Origin: Jiangella sp. DSM 45060
GTDB lineage: Bacteria > Actinomycetota > Actinomycetes > Jiangellales > Jiangellaceae
Length of the DNA stretch: 64,000 nucleotides
Direction: 5' to 3'
NCBI RefSeq assembly: GCF_900105175.1
Contig: NZ_LT629771.1
Coordinates: 2,232,001 to 2,296,000 of the forward strand
Shown here piece after piece: positions 37,360 to 46,368 of the stretch; position 1 is the first letter of the stretch; every line of letters starts with the position of its first letter. The notes under the pieces are model-generated. The model searched no databases and was not told the DNA's origin. It saw only the letters and a list, made by a program, of their open reading frames with translations. The position numbers and the translations under genes were made by a program.

Positions 37360-38469
37360 ATGGCGGAGACCCACGCGAGACGACGCGCCGAACTGGCTCG
37401 GAAGCTGGTTGATGACAAGCTCGACGCGGCGCTAGTCACAAGCCTGGTCAACGTCCGCTATCTCACCGGCCTCGACAGCAGTAACGCGGCATTGCTCCTG
37501 ACCTCGGACGGTTCGGCCGTGCTCGCCACGGATAGCCGTTATTCTACGGCCGCGAAGGCCGTCGCAGAAGACGTCGAGCTGGTGGTCGAACGGGGTGTCG
37601 CGACGTCCCTCGCCACGCGTGCGGCGAAGGCCGGGGGGAGTCTACGGCTGGGCGTCGAGGAACAGGCCGTCACCCTCGAGCTGTGGGAGTCGATGCGTGC
37701 GGCGCTCGACGCCGAGGCGGGCACGGTCGAGACCGTCCACCTCGGCCGGGCGGTCGAGCAGCTGCGCGCCGTCAAGGACGAGGACGAGCTGGGCCTGCTG
37801 GCGCAGGCGTGCGCCATCTCCTGCCGGGCGCTGGAGGACCTCTGGGCCGCGGGCGGGTTCGCCGGGAGGACGGAGAAGGAGATCGCACGCGACCTCGAGT
37901 GGCGCATGTTCGGCCACGGCGCCGACGCCGTCGCGTTCGAGACCATCGTCGCGACCGGCCCCAACAGCGCCGTCCCGCACCACCGGCCGACCGAGCGCGT
38001 CGTCGAGCGCGGCGACCTGCTGAAGATCGACTTCGGCGCCGCCTACCGCGGCTACCACGCCGACTGCACCCGCACCTCCGTCGTCGGGGCCGAGCCGCAG
38101 GACTGGCAGCGCGAGATCTACGACCTCGTCGCCGCCGCCCAGCAGGCCGGCGTCGACACCGTCGCCGTCGGCGCCGAGTGCATGTCCGTCGACCACGCCA
38201 GCCGTGCGATCATCGACGACGCCGGGTACAAGGAGAACTTCGGGCACGGCACCGGGCACGGCGTCGGCCTCGAGGTGCACGAGGCGCCGACGCTCGGTTA
38301 CTCGGCGGCGGGTACACTGGCCGATCGCATGGCTGTGACCGTCGAGCCCGGGATCTACCTGCCCGGCCGCGGCGGCGTCCGCATCGAGGACACGCTGGCG
38401 GTTCGAGCCTCCGGCGCATCCGAACTGTTCACGCCCACCACCAAGGACCTGCTGATCCTGGACGCCTGA
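37360..38469 (+). CDS. pepP: Xaa-Pro aminopeptidase/dipeptidase (M24 family)
   Basis: 369 residues. A creatinase-like N-terminal domain precedes the pita-bread metalloprotease fold. Metal ligands: two Asp in [16 protein letters not shown], His in [14 protein letters not shown], Glu in [11 protein letters not shown] and Glu in [11 protein letters not shown]. It cleaves N-terminal residues next to proline. The ATG at 37360 has an AGAGGG ribosome site; the ATG at 37327 would add 11 residues. The upstream divergent gap is AT-rich and holds the small palindrome TCAATTATTGA (37301-37311). Position next to efp matches Rv2535c (pepQ). Confidence 0.93.
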   Translation: MAETHARRRAELARKLVDDKLDAALVTSLVNVRYLTGLDSSNAALLLTSDGSAVLATDSRYSTAAKAVAEDVELVVERGVATSLATRAAKAGGSLRLGVEEQAVTLELWESMRAALDAEAGTVETVHLGRAVEQLRAVKDEDELGLLAQACAISCRALEDLWAAGGFAGRTEKEIARDLEWRMFGHGADAVAFETIVATGPNSAVPHHRPTERVVERGDLLKIDFGAAYRGYHADCTRTSVVGAEPQDWQREIYDLVAAAQQAGVDTVAVGAECMSVDHASRAIIDDAGYKENFGHGTGHGVGLEVHEAPTLGYSAAGTLADRMAVTVEPGIYLPGRGGVRIEDTLAVRASGASELFTPTTKDLLILDA

Positions 38470-38509
38470 CGCGGCCGGGACCCCGAGACGACAGAAGGCA
38501 TCGAACGAC

Positions 38510-39070
38510 GTGGCGACGACCAACGACCTCAAGAACGGCATCGTGCTCAACCTCGACGGGCAACTGTGGAGCGTGGTGGAGTTCCAGCACGTCAAGCCCG
38601 GCAAGGGTGGCGCCTTCGTGCGGACGAAGCTGAAGAACGTCCTCTCCGGCAAGGTGGTCGACAAGACCTTCAACGCGGGCGTCAAGGTCGAGACCGCCAA
38701 CGTCGACCGCCGCGAGATGACCTACCTCTACCGCGACGCCGACGACTTCGTGTTCATGGACACCCAGAGCTACGAGCAGACGCACGTCTCCGCCGCCGTC
38801 GTCGGCGACGCCGCGAACTTCATGCTCGAGAACCAGGACGCCACGGTCGGCCTGCACGACGGCACCCCGCTGTTCGTCGAGCTCCCGGCGTCGGTCGTGC
38901 TCACCATCGAGTACACCGAGCCGGGCCTGCAGGGCGACCGCTCCACCGGCGGCAACAAGCCGGCCCGGCTCGAGACCGGCTACGAGGTGCAGGTGCCGCT
39001 GTTCATCACCAGTGGCGAGAGGGTCAAGGTCGACACCCGCGACGGTTCGTACCTCGGCCGCGCCGGCTGA
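38510..39070 (+). CDS. efp: Elongation factor P
   Basis: 186 residues with three beta-barrel domains. It relieves ribosomes stalled at polyproline. The tip loop is [15 protein letters not shown] with Lys32 at the position that is modified in some phyla; no modification gene is seen in the window. The C-terminal signature is [23 protein letters not shown] start at 38510 with an AGAAGG-type site. It lies 40 bases after pepP and 12 before nusB. Confidence 0.97.
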   Translation: MATTNDLKNGIVLNLDGQLWSVVEFQHVKPGKGGAFVRTKLKNVLSGKVVDKTFNAGVKVETANVDRREMTYLYRDADDFVFMDTQSYEQTHVSAAVVGDAANFMLENQDATVGLHDGTPLFVELPASVVLTIEYTEPGLQGDRSTGGNKPARLETGYEVQVPLFITSGERVKVDTRDGSYLGRAG

Positions 39071-39082
39071 CGAGGCCGACGC

Positions 39083-39493
39083 ATGCCCGCCCGGAGCCGT
39101 GCCCGTAAGCGCGCTCTCGACATCCTGTACGAGTCCGAGCTGCGCGGGCTGACGCTCGGCGCGACCCTGGCGCACCGCATGGCCACGGCCGAGCAGCCGC
39201 TGCACGAGTACACCGTCCAGCTGGTCGAGGGCGTCATCGCGCACCGCGACCGCATCGACGATCTGATCTCGACCTACTCCGAGGGCTGGACGCTGGAGCG
39301 CATGCCCGCGGTCGACCGCAACGTGCTGCGCATCGGCGTCTACGAGGTCCTCTACCGCGACGACGTGCCCGACCCGGTGGCGCTGGACGAGGCGGTCACG
39401 CTGGCCCGCGACCTCTCGACGGATCAGTCACCGACGTTCGTCAACGGCCTGCTCGGCCGGCTGGTCGCCATCAAGCCGAGCCTGAGCGCGTAA
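39083..39493 (+). CDS. nusB: Transcription antitermination factor NusB
   Basis: 136 residues, all-helical. It binds boxA RNA with S10 (NusE) during rRNA transcription. Signatures: RARKRALDILYESELRG near the start, and MPAVDRNVLRIGVYEVLYRD followed by DEAVTLARDLSTDQSPTFVNG. ATG at 39083, 12 bases after efp. The bldD/pyrR genes that often follow nusB in actinomycetes are not here; an ECF41 operon takes their place. Confidence 0.96.
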   Translation: MPARSRARKRALDILYESELRGLTLGATLAHRMATAEQPLHEYTVQLVEGVIAHRDRIDDLISTYSEGWTLERMPAVDRNVLRIGVYEVLYRDDVPDPVALDEAVTLARDLSTDQSPTFVNGLLGRLVAIKPSLSA

Positions 39494-39509
39494 CCGCGTC
39501 CTCCGCCCG

Positions 39510-39536
39510 TGTCACAGCGGCCCGGGCTGTCTTGTC
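39510..39536 (+). promoter_or_regulatory. ECF41-type promoter for the epimerase-sigma operon
   Basis: TGTCACA (39510-39516), 16 bases, then TGTC (39533-39536). The reported ECF41 target promoter is TGTCACA-N16-CGTC, so the -35 is exact and the -10 differs by one base. It lies 43 bases before the epimerase ATG, implying that the sigma factor controls its own operon. Confidence 0.75.
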
Positions 39537-39579
39537 TCAGATCTCGAGGACGGATTCCGAGATCGGGACGGTGAGGGTC

Positions 39580-40500
39580 ATGCGGGTGTTCGTGGCGGGC
39601 GGCACGGGTGTCGTGGGGCGGCGGCTGGTTCCGCAGCTGGTGGCTCGGGGTCACCAGGTGACGGCCACGGCGACGACGCCGGGCAAGCTGGCACTGCTGG
39701 AGCAACTGGGCGCCGACGCGGTGCTGATGGACGGGCTGGACGCGGCGTCGGTCGGCGAGGCTGTGGCGGCGGCCCGCCCCGACGCGATCACGCACCAGAT
39801 GACCGCCATCGGCGGCAAGGCCGACATGAAGCACATGGACCGGTGGTTCGCCACCACCAACCGGCTGCGCACCGAGGGCACCGACCACCTGCTGGCCACC
39901 GCCGAGGCGACCGGGGTGTCCAACGTCGTCGCGCAGAGCTACGGCGGGTGGAACGGCATCCGCCGGGGCGGCTGGGTCAAGACCGAGGAGGACCCGGTCG
40001 ACCTGTGGGAGGGCACGGTCGCGCACCCGGTCATGGCGGCGGCCCGCCACCTCGAGGAGGCGGTCGTCAAGGCGGGCGGCGCGGCGCTGCGGTTCGGCTG
40101 GCTCTACGGTCCGGGTGCCATGGACTCCCTGGTCGGGCCCGTGCGCAAGCGGCAGTTCCCGATCGTCGGAGGCGGCGCCGGCCACACCTCGTGGCTGCAC
40201 GTCGACGACGCGGCGAGTGCTACCGTGCTGGCCCTGGAGCAGCAGGCCGAGGGGGTGTTCAACATCGTCGACGACGAACCCGCCTCGGCCGCCGTCTGGC
40301 TGCCCTACCTGGCCGGGGCCGCCGGTGCGAAACCGCCGATGCGGATCCCGTCGTGGCTGGCCCGGCCGCTGGCCGGCGACGCGGTGGTGGGGTTGATGAC
40401 CGAGGGACGCGGCTTCTCCAACGCCAAGGCCAAGCGGCAGCTCGGCTGGCAGCCGCGCTACCCGTCCTGGCGCCAGGGCTTCAAGGCCGAGCTGGCGTGA
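39580..40500 (+). CDS. NAD-dependent epimerase/dehydratase family protein
   Basis: 306 residues of the extended short-chain dehydrogenase fold. The NAD(P)-binding glycine motif is FVAGGTGVVGRRLVPQL. The substrate domain ends with an atypical-SDR C-terminus (GRGFSNAKAKRQLGWQPRYP). ATG at 39580 with a GTGAGGG site. The classical YxxxK is not obvious, so activity may be atypical. It precedes an ECF41 sigma factor with stop/start overlap; such oxidoreductase or epimerase (COE) partners are the rule for ECF41. The true substrate is unknown. Confidence 0.88.
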   Translation: MRVFVAGGTGVVGRRLVPQLVARGHQVTATATTPGKLALLEQLGADAVLMDGLDAASVGEAVAAARPDAITHQMTAIGGKADMKHMDRWFATTNRLRTEGTDHLLATAEATGVSNVVAQSYGGWNGIRRGGWVKTEEDPVDLWEGTVAHPVMAAARHLEEAVVKAGGAALRFGWLYGPGAMDSLVGPVRKRQFPIVGGGAGHTSWLHVDDAASATVLALEQQAEGVFNIVDDEPASAAVWLPYLAGAAGAKPPMRIPSWLARPLAGDAVVGLMTEGRGFSNAKAKRQLGWQPRYPSWRQGFKAELA

Positions 40501-41420
40501 GGCGGGTCGAGGAGTTCGAGCAGCTGCGGCCGCTGCTGTTCGCGATCGCCTACCGGCTCCTCGGCAGCGTGGCCGAGGCCGAGGACGCGGTCCAGGAGAC
40601 CTGGCTGCGCTACCAGGCGTCACCGACCCAGCCCGTCTCGGTCAAGGCCTACCTGTCGGCCACGGTGACCCGCATCTCGATCAACGTGCTGCGATCGGCC
40701 CGCGTGCGGCGGGAGGAGTACGTCGGGCCGTGGTTCCCCGAGCCGCTGCTGGCCGACCCCTACTCCGACCCCGAGCGCTCCGCGGAGCTGGCCGACTCGA
40801 TCTCGATGGCGGCCCTGGTGGTGCTCGAACGGCTGACCCCTCTCGAGCGGGCCGTCTTCGTGCTGCGCGAGGTGTTCGGCGTCGGCTTCGCCGAGATCGC
40901 CTCGACGGTGGGGCGCTCGGAGGCGGCGTGCCGCCAGCTCGCCGTGCGGGCGCGCCGTCACATGGACGAGGGCCGGCCCCGGTTCGAGGCCGACCGCGGC
41001 CAGCGCGAGGAACTCGCCGCCCGGTTCTTCGACGCCTGCCGGGACGGCGCCGTGGACCGGCTGCGGGACCTGCTCGCCGCCGACGTCCAGATGGTCGGCG
41101 ACAGCGGCGGCAAGGCACCGCAGTGGGGCCAGGGCGTCTTCGGCGCCGAGCACGTGGCCCGGATGCTCGCCGGGTTCGCCCCGGCCTTCACCAAGACCGG
41201 CGTCGTCGTGACGCCGCACGAGGTCAACGGCCAGCCCGGCGCGATCTTCCGCGACCGCGACGGCAAGGTCGTCAACACGTTGGCGCTCGACATCGTCGAC
41301 GGGCGGATCCAGACGATCCGCGCGGTGGTCAACCCCGACAAGCTCCGGCACCTGGGCCCGGTGGCCGACGCCCGGGCGGTCGTCCGCGAGGCGAACCGGG
41401 CCCGCCGGCCGGCGGACTGA
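40497..41420 (+). CDS. sigJ: ECF41 (SigJ-like) RNA polymerase sigma factor
   Basis: 307 residues. Sigma region 2 (LLFAIAYRLLGSVAEAEDAV, QETWLRY) and region 4 (LTPLERAVFVLREVFGVGFA) are followed by a C-terminal SnoaL-like domain that replaces a separate anti-sigma factor. All three ECF41 marks are recognisable: WFPEP in the linker (family WLPEP), DSGGK (family DGGGK) and NPDKL near the end. GTG start at 40497 overlaps the epimerase stop. The C-terminal domain probably senses a small molecule, perhaps the epimerase product. Confidence 0.93.
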   Translation: MRRVEEFEQLRPLLFAIAYRLLGSVAEAEDAVQETWLRYQASPTQPVSVKAYLSATVTRISINVLRSARVRREEYVGPWFPEPLLADPYSDPERSAELADSISMAALVVLERLTPLERAVFVLREVFGVGFAEIASTVGRSEAACRQLAVRARRHMDEGRPRFEADRGQREELAARFFDACRDGAVDRLRDLLAADVQMVGDSGGKAPQWGQGVFGAEHVARMLAGFAPAFTKTGVVVTPHEVNGQPGAIFRDRDGKVVNTLALDIVDGRIQTIRAVVNPDKLRHLGPVADARAVVREANRARRPAD

Positions 41421-41443
41421 CCCTGGGGCGTGCGGCGTGGCGC

Positions 41444-41869
41444 TCAGCCGTCGTCGGGACGGCGGCGCAGGCGTTTGGTCTCGCCGGTGCGGCGCTTCTG
41501 CTCCACCCGGCGGGCCCGGGCCGACCGCGACGGCTTCGTGGGGCGGCGCGGCGGCGGTGGCGGGCGCAGCGCGTCGTCCAGCAGCCCGGCCAGCCGGTCC
41601 GCGGCCGCCTCGCGGTTGCGCAGTTGCGATCGGTGCTCCGACGCGACCACCGTCAGCACGCCGTCGACGAGGCGGTGCCGCAGCCGCTCGGTCAGCCGGT
41701 CGCGCTGCGCCGGGCTGAGCACCCGTGAGCCGGCGACGGAGAAGGACAGCTCGACCCGTGAGTCGGTGGTGTTGACGCCCTGCCCGCCGGGCCCGCCGGC
41801 TCGGGAGAACCGCCACGACAGCTCGTCGTCGGGGATGACGAGCGTCTCGCGGACTCGGACCGGCGCCAC
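41444..41869 (-). CDS. arfB: Alternative ribosome-rescue factor ArfB (YaeJ)
   Basis: 141 residues. The class I release-factor core has the GGQ motif in RAGGPGGQGVNTTDSRVEL, and a basic, proline-containing C-terminal tail (TKPSRSARARRVEQKRRTGE) fits the empty mRNA channel of stalled ribosomes. It hydrolyses peptidyl-tRNA on non-stop complexes. The GTG 41869 is 6 bases after GAGAAT (minus strand 41881-41876), supporting a leaderless start. Divergent from the flavoprotein gene. Confidence 0.93.
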   Translation of the reverse strand: MAPVRVRETLVIPDDELSWRFSRAGGPGGQGVNTTDSRVELSFSVAGSRVLSPAQRDRLTERLRHRLVDGVLTVVASEHRSQLRNREAAADRLAGLLDDALRPPPPPRRPTKPSRSARARRVEQKRRTGETKRLRRRPDDG

Positions 41870-41981
41870 CTGCCCATTCTCTCCCGTCACGACCGGCCGC
41901 AACCGCACCCACGCGCCGTAGACTCGCCACCAAGCGGCCGGCGGGCACGTCCGGCCGCCACCTTCGGGGGGAGGTGCCGGC

Positions 41982-43697
41982 GTGGCCATGTCCGTCCAGC
42001 CTGACCACCGGCGACCGGCGCTGCTCGTCATCGAGCACGAGCACGACGCCGCCGGGCAGGACCGCATCGCCGACCAGCTGCGGCGGCGCTACGGCGGCGA
42101 CTACGACGTCGTCGACGAACGCAGCGACGCGGCCGGGCTGACGACGCTGGAGTCGCTGCGCGACCGCGGACTGCAGGTCGCGCTGGTCCTGTGCGACCGC
42201 CCGGCCGGCGGCCCGGCCGCCACGGACACCGTCTTCGCGCAGGTCAAGCAGCTCTACCCGGAGGCGAAGCGGGCGCTCGTCGTCGACTGGGGCGCGTGGG
42301 CCGACCGCGAGACCGCCGAGGCCATCCACAGGCTGATCGCGCTGGGCCGCATCGACTACTACGCGCTGCGGCCGTGGCACTCGCCGGACGAGTACTTCCA
42401 CCGCACGGTCACCGAGTTCCTGCTCGAGTGGGAGCGGGCGGTCTCCGTCGTCCCGCGCGAGGTGACGGTGGTCGCGCAGCGCTGGTCGCCGCGCGCCCAC
42501 GAGCTGCGCAGCCTGCTGGTCCGCAACGGCGTCCAGCACCAGTTCCACGCCTCCGACACCGACGAGGGCCGCGTGGCGCTCGCTGCGGCCGGCCTGGCGG
42601 ACGTGACGGCGCCGGTGGTGCTGCTGCACGACGGCCGGGTGCTGGTCGACCCCACGAACAGCCAGCTCGCCGACGCGTACGGGGTGAGCACGACCCTCGG
42701 GGACGAGACCGACTTCGACGTCATCGTCGTCGGCGCCGGGCCGGCCGGGCTCGCGGCCGCCGTCTACGCGTCGTCGGAGGGACTGCGCACGCTGGTGGTG
42801 GAGCGCGAGTCGATCGGCGGGCAGGCCGGGTCCAGCTCGCTGATCCGCAACTACCTCGGCTTCGCCCGCGGCATCAGCGGCGCCGAGCTGGCCCAGCGCG
42901 CCTACCAGCAGGCCTGGGTCTTCGGCACGACGTTCCTGCTGATGCGCGAGCTGGTCGGCCTCACACCCGAGGACGGCTGGCACGTGCTGACGGCGGCCGA
43001 CGGGCAGCAGGCCCGGGGCCGCGCCGTGGTCCTGGCCACCGGCGTCAGCTACCGGCGCATCGGCCTGCCGGCGCTGGAGGCGTTCGAGGGCGCCGGGGTG
43101 TACTACGGCGCGTCGGTGTCGGAGGCGCGGGCCATGCTGGGCCAGCCGGTGTACGTCGTCGGTGGCGGGAACTCGGCCGGGCAGGCCGCCATGCACCTGT
43201 CCCGCTATGCCGCGTCGGTGACCCTGCTCGTCCGCGGCGCGTCGCTGGCCGACAGCATGTCCCGGTACCTCGTCGACGCCATCGAGGCGGCCGGCGTGCG
43301 GGTGCGGCTGCGCACCGAGGTCGTCGACGGCGGCGGCACCGGCCGGCTGGCGTGGCTGGAGCTGCGCGACCGCGACACCGGCGAGACCCGCACCGAGCCG
43401 GCGGCCGGGCTGTTCGTGCTGATCGGCGCCGAGCCGCACACCGCCTGGCTGCCCGAACGCATCGAACGCGACCAGTGGGGCTACCTGCTCACCGGCGCCG
43501 ACGTCATGGACAGCCACGCCGCGCGGCGCTGGCCGCTGCAGCGCCAGCCGCTGATGCTCGAGACCTGCGTCCCGGGCGTGTTCGCCGTCGGCGACGTCCG
43601 CCGCCGGTCGGTGAAGCGGGTTGCGTCCGCCGTCGGGGAGGGGTCGGTGGTGATCCAGCAGGTGCACCAGGTGCTCGCCGCCGCGGACCGCCCGTGA
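41982..43697 (+). CDS. FAD-dependent oxidoreductase with receiver-like and glutaredoxin-like N-terminal domains
   Basis: 571 residues. Residues 1-150 resemble a response-regulator receiver, but the usual switch lysine motif (KPW) is RPW (IDYYALRPW) and the Asp loop is changed (LVLCDRPAGG). Residues ~165-235 look glutaredoxin-like without CxxC (RWSPRAHEL). Residues ~245-571 are thioredoxin-reductase-like: FAD site VVGAGPAGLAAAVYAS, NAD site VVGGGNSAGQAAMHLS and a final GVFAVGDVR. The redox CxxC is missing (GASVSEARA in its place), so it is not a thioredoxin reductase. Translationally coupled to a membrane adenylate cyclase. Confidence 0.88.
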   Translation: MAMSVQPDHRRPALLVIEHEHDAAGQDRIADQLRRRYGGDYDVVDERSDAAGLTTLESLRDRGLQVALVLCDRPAGGPAATDTVFAQVKQLYPEAKRALVVDWGAWADRETAEAIHRLIALGRIDYYALRPWHSPDEYFHRTVTEFLLEWERAVSVVPREVTVVAQRWSPRAHELRSLLVRNGVQHQFHASDTDEGRVALAAAGLADVTAPVVLLHDGRVLVDPTNSQLADAYGVSTTLGDETDFDVIVVGAGPAGLAAAVYASSEGLRTLVVERESIGGQAGSSSLIRNYLGFARGISGAELAQRAYQQAWVFGTTFLLMRELVGLTPEDGWHVLTAADGQQARGRAVVLATGVSYRRIGLPALEAFEGAGVYYGASVSEARAMLGQPVYVVGGGNSAGQAAMHLSRYAASVTLLVRGASLADSMSRYLVDAIEAAGVRVRLRTEVVDGGGTGRLAWLELRDRDTGETRTEPAAGLFVLIGAEPHTAWLPERIERDQWGYLLTGADVMDSHAARRWPLQRQPLMLETCVPGVFAVGDVRRRSVKRVASAVGEGSVVIQQVHQVLAAADRP

Positions 43698-45070
43698 CCG
43701 GCCCGGCCGAGACCCCGTCGCGCGCCGTCCCACGGCCGTGGGCCGCCGCCCTGCTGGTCGCGCCCGTCGCCGGGCTGGTCGTGCTGCTGGCCCGGCCGGC
43801 GTGGGACGTGATGTGGCAGCACCACCGGGCGCACTTCTGGCTGGTGCTCGGCGCCGCCGCGGTCAGCGCGGCGCTGGCGTACGCGACGGGGACGGCGGCG
43901 CGGCGGCGCAACGACGCGCGGGTGTTCCTGGTCTCGCTGGCGTTCCTGGCCGCTGCCGGGTTCCTCGGCCTGCACGCGCTGGCGACGCCCGGCGTGCTGC
44001 TGGACGGCTCGAACGCCGGGTTCGCGCTGGCGACGCCGGTCGGGCTGCTGGTGGCGGCGGTGTTCGCGGCCGTCTCGGCGACCGAACTGGGCGGCGGCCG
44101 GGCGCACGCGGTGATGCGGCGGTCCGCGCTGATCCGCGGCGCCCTGCTGGCGGTGATGGTGCTGTGGGGCGCGGCGTCGGTGGGCGGGCTGGCGCCGCTG
44201 GACGACCCCGCGCCGCCGGAACGGGCGTCCGGGCCGCTGGTCTGGCTCGCGGTGGCCGCGCTCGTGCTGTACCTGTTCGCCGTCGTCCGGTACCTGCGGC
44301 TGCCCAGCCACCCGGGCTCGGTGACGCTGCTGCTGGCGATGGCGTCCGCGTTCGTGTTGCTGGCGGAGGCGTCGGTGGCGGTGGCGCTCGGCCGGAACTG
44401 GCACGCCAGCTGGTGGGAGTGGCACCTGCTGATGCTCGCCGCGTTCGCGCTGGTCGCCGTCAGCGCGCAGCGCCAGTGGTACGAGGAGCGGTTCGCCGGC
44501 CTCTACCTCGGCGAGACCGCGCGGGCGACCCGCGAGGTGTCCATCCTCTTCGCGGACCTGCAGGGGTTCACGTCGTTCTCCGAGCGGAACCGCCCCGAGG
44601 ACGTCACCGAGATGCTCAACGCGTACTTCACCAGCGCCATCCCGCCCGTCGTCGAGCGGCACGGCGGCACCGTCGACCGGCTGGTCGGCGACGCGCTCAT
44701 GGTGACGTTCAACCGCGACGGCGGCCAGCCCGATCACGCGCGGCGGGCGGCCGCGGCCGGGCTGGCGATCCAGGAGGTGACGGCGGCGGTCGCGGGCGCG
44801 CATCCCGGCTGGCCGCGCTTCCGCGTCGGCGTCAACACCGGCGAGGTCGCCGTCGGGATCCTCGGCACCGCCGGGGGCCGCACGTTCACCGTCATCGGAG
44901 ACGCCGTCAACCTCGCCGCCCGGCTGGAGAGCGCCGCGCCCGTCGGCGGCGTGCTGATCGGCGCCGAGACCGCGCGGCAGCTGGCCGGCGCGCGGACCGA
45001 GCGGGTCGAGGGCCTGGAGGTCAAGGGCAAGACCGGCGTCGTCGAGGCGTACCGCCTGCTGGGACTCTGA
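43694..45070 (+). CDS. Membrane class III adenylate/guanylate cyclase
   Basis: 458 residues. About six or seven TM segments occupy residues 15-270, followed by a class III catalytic domain. Metal aspartates are D288 (LFADLQGFTSF) and D333 (DRLVGDALMVTF). The transition-state Asn and Arg are in GDAVNLAARLES, and a substrate-binding Lys in GLEVKGKTGVVE points to adenine. It should make cAMP as a homodimer. GTG 43694 overlaps the flavoprotein stop, so the two are made together and may act in one signalling route. Confidence 0.92.
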   Translation: MTGPAETPSRAVPRPWAAALLVAPVAGLVVLLARPAWDVMWQHHRAHFWLVLGAAAVSAALAYATGTAARRRNDARVFLVSLAFLAAAGFLGLHALATPGVLLDGSNAGFALATPVGLLVAAVFAAVSATELGGGRAHAVMRRSALIRGALLAVMVLWGAASVGGLAPLDDPAPPERASGPLVWLAVAALVLYLFAVVRYLRLPSHPGSVTLLLAMASAFVLLAEASVAVALGRNWHASWWEWHLLMLAAFALVAVSAQRQWYEERFAGLYLGETARATREVSILFADLQGFTSFSERNRPEDVTEMLNAYFTSAIPPVVERHGGTVDRLVGDALMVTFNRDGGQPDHARRAAAAGLAIQEVTAAVAGAHPGWPRFRVGVNTGEVAVGILGTAGGRTFTVIGDAVNLAARLESAAPVGGVLIGAETARQLAGARTERVEGLEVKGKTGVVEAYRLLGL

Positions 45071-45092
45071 GCGGCCGGGCTACCCTCGCAGG

Positions 45093-45404
45093 GTGCGTCG
45101 AGATGCCCTGCCCTTCTACCGCGTCATGGCCTACACCACCGGCGTGGTGCTGCTCCTGCTCTGCACAGCGATGTTCGTCCGCTACGGCCCGCCCGGCGAC
45201 GCCACCATGAGCCGCACGGTCTCGCCGATCCACGGCTGGCTCTACGTCATCTACCTGGTCGCGACCGGCCTGCTGGTGCACCAGCGCGGCTGGAAGGCCA
45301 GCTGGGCGGTGCTCATCGGGCTGGCCGGCACGGTGCCGTTCGCGTCGTTCTTCGCCGAGCGGTTCGTGGTCAGGAAGGCGCGTGAGACGGAGCGGGTGCG
45401 CTGA
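45093..45404 (+). CDS. DUF3817 family membrane protein
   Basis: 103 residues with three TM segments (VMAYTTGVVLLLLCTAMFV, IHGWLYVIYLVATGLLV and WAVLIGLAGTVPFASFFAE). DUF3817 proteins are widespread in actinobacteria with no known function. The GTG 45093 is 6 bases after TACCCT (45081-45086), so it is probably leaderless and separate from the cyclase. The last 35 bases overlap the end of the convergent SURF1 gene. Confidence 0.85.
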   Translation: MRRDALPFYRVMAYTTGVVLLLLCTAMFVRYGPPGDATMSRTVSPIHGWLYVIYLVATGLLVHQRGWKASWAVLIGLAGTVPFASFFAERFVVRKARETERVR

Positions 45405-46188
45405 CGTCGTCGCCGTCCTGCTCCTCCGCGGCCGCGGCCTCGGCCTTGCGGCGGGTGCGGACGCCGTTGCGGACGATGCTCACCCAGAAGATCACCGCCG
45501 CCAGCGCGAACACCCACCACTGGGCCCAGTAGGAGAGGTTCTGCCACGGGCTGACGTCGCGGATGGGCGCGACGGCGTCGACGTCGAGCGCGACGGGCGC
45601 GGCGGCCGGCTCGGGCGACTCCTCGCGCAGCAGCAGGTACCCGTGCAGGGCGGTGGACTCGCTCACGCCGGCCCGCTGGGCCAGCTGGTCCGGCGCGATG
45701 TAGGGAACGCGGCCCTCGTCGACCTGCTGCCCGGTGCGGACGGTCGCGTGGTCGGGCGTCTCGGGCGGCAGCAGGTAGCCGGTGACGGTGACCTCGCCGG
45801 ACGGGACGGCCACGCCGGCGTCGTCGGGATCGTCGACCCAGCCGCGCAGCACCGGCACCACCATGCCGTCGTCCGTCAGCAGCGGCGTGACAACGAACGA
45901 GCCGAGCGTGCCGTCGTGCACCCGGCCGGGGACGAGCTGCTGCTGGGCGGCGACGTACGTGCCGGAGGCGACGGCCTGCCGGTCGGCGGAGTCGCCCAGC
46001 TCGGCGCCGGGCGCGGCCAGCTCGGCGACGGCGACCGGCTCGCGGTCGCGCAGTTCGTGCCGTCCGCTGCTGTCCTGGTAGACGTCGGCCTGCCACCAGC
46101 CGAGCAGCAGGCAACCCGCGACCGCCGCCACCGCGACGACGTGTAACAGCAGCCAGCGTGGCGTCAGCAGGAACCGGTACACACTCAC
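45370..46188 (-). CDS. SURF1 family protein
   Basis: 272 residues with the SURF1 plan: an N-terminal TM helix (WLLLHVVAVAAVAGCLLLGW), an extracytoplasmic domain of about 180 residues (PVLRGWVDDPDD is the conserved GW region) and a C-terminal TM helix (AQWWVFALAAVIFWVSIV) before a basic tail. SURF1 helps assemble cytochrome c oxidase, inserting haem a in subunit I. GTG start at 46188. Convergent overlap of 35 bases with DUF3817. Confidence 0.9.
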   Translation of the reverse strand: MSVYRFLLTPRWLLLHVVAVAAVAGCLLLGWWQADVYQDSSGRHELRDREPVAVAELAAPGAELGDSADRQAVASGTYVAAQQQLVPGRVHDGTLGSFVVTPLLTDDGMVVPVLRGWVDDPDDAGVAVPSGEVTVTGYLLPPETPDHATVRTGQQVDEGRVPYIAPDQLAQRAGVSESTALHGYLLLREESPEPAAAPVALDVDAVAPIRDVSPWQNLSYWAQWWVFALAAVIFWVSIVRNGVRTRRKAEAAAAEEQDGDDVSAPAPSHAPS

Positions 46189-46368
46189 ACCGTAGCCGCC
46201 GGGTGGGTGGCCCGGTGCGTGCGGGGGAGCGGCGGTGGGCAAGATCAGACATTTATGTCCGGATGGGCCAATGATCGCCGTCGCCGGTTGGGTAGGCTTC
46301 GAACAGTCTCGTTCGGGGGACGGGCAACGTGCACCCTGGTGAACGATCACGATGGAGAGAAGATCGAG

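Noticed and set aside
40620-43733. 1037-codon minus-strand open frame
   Set aside because: Covers sigJ, arfB and the flavoprotein gene in an antisense frame; low-complexity product and no start signals.
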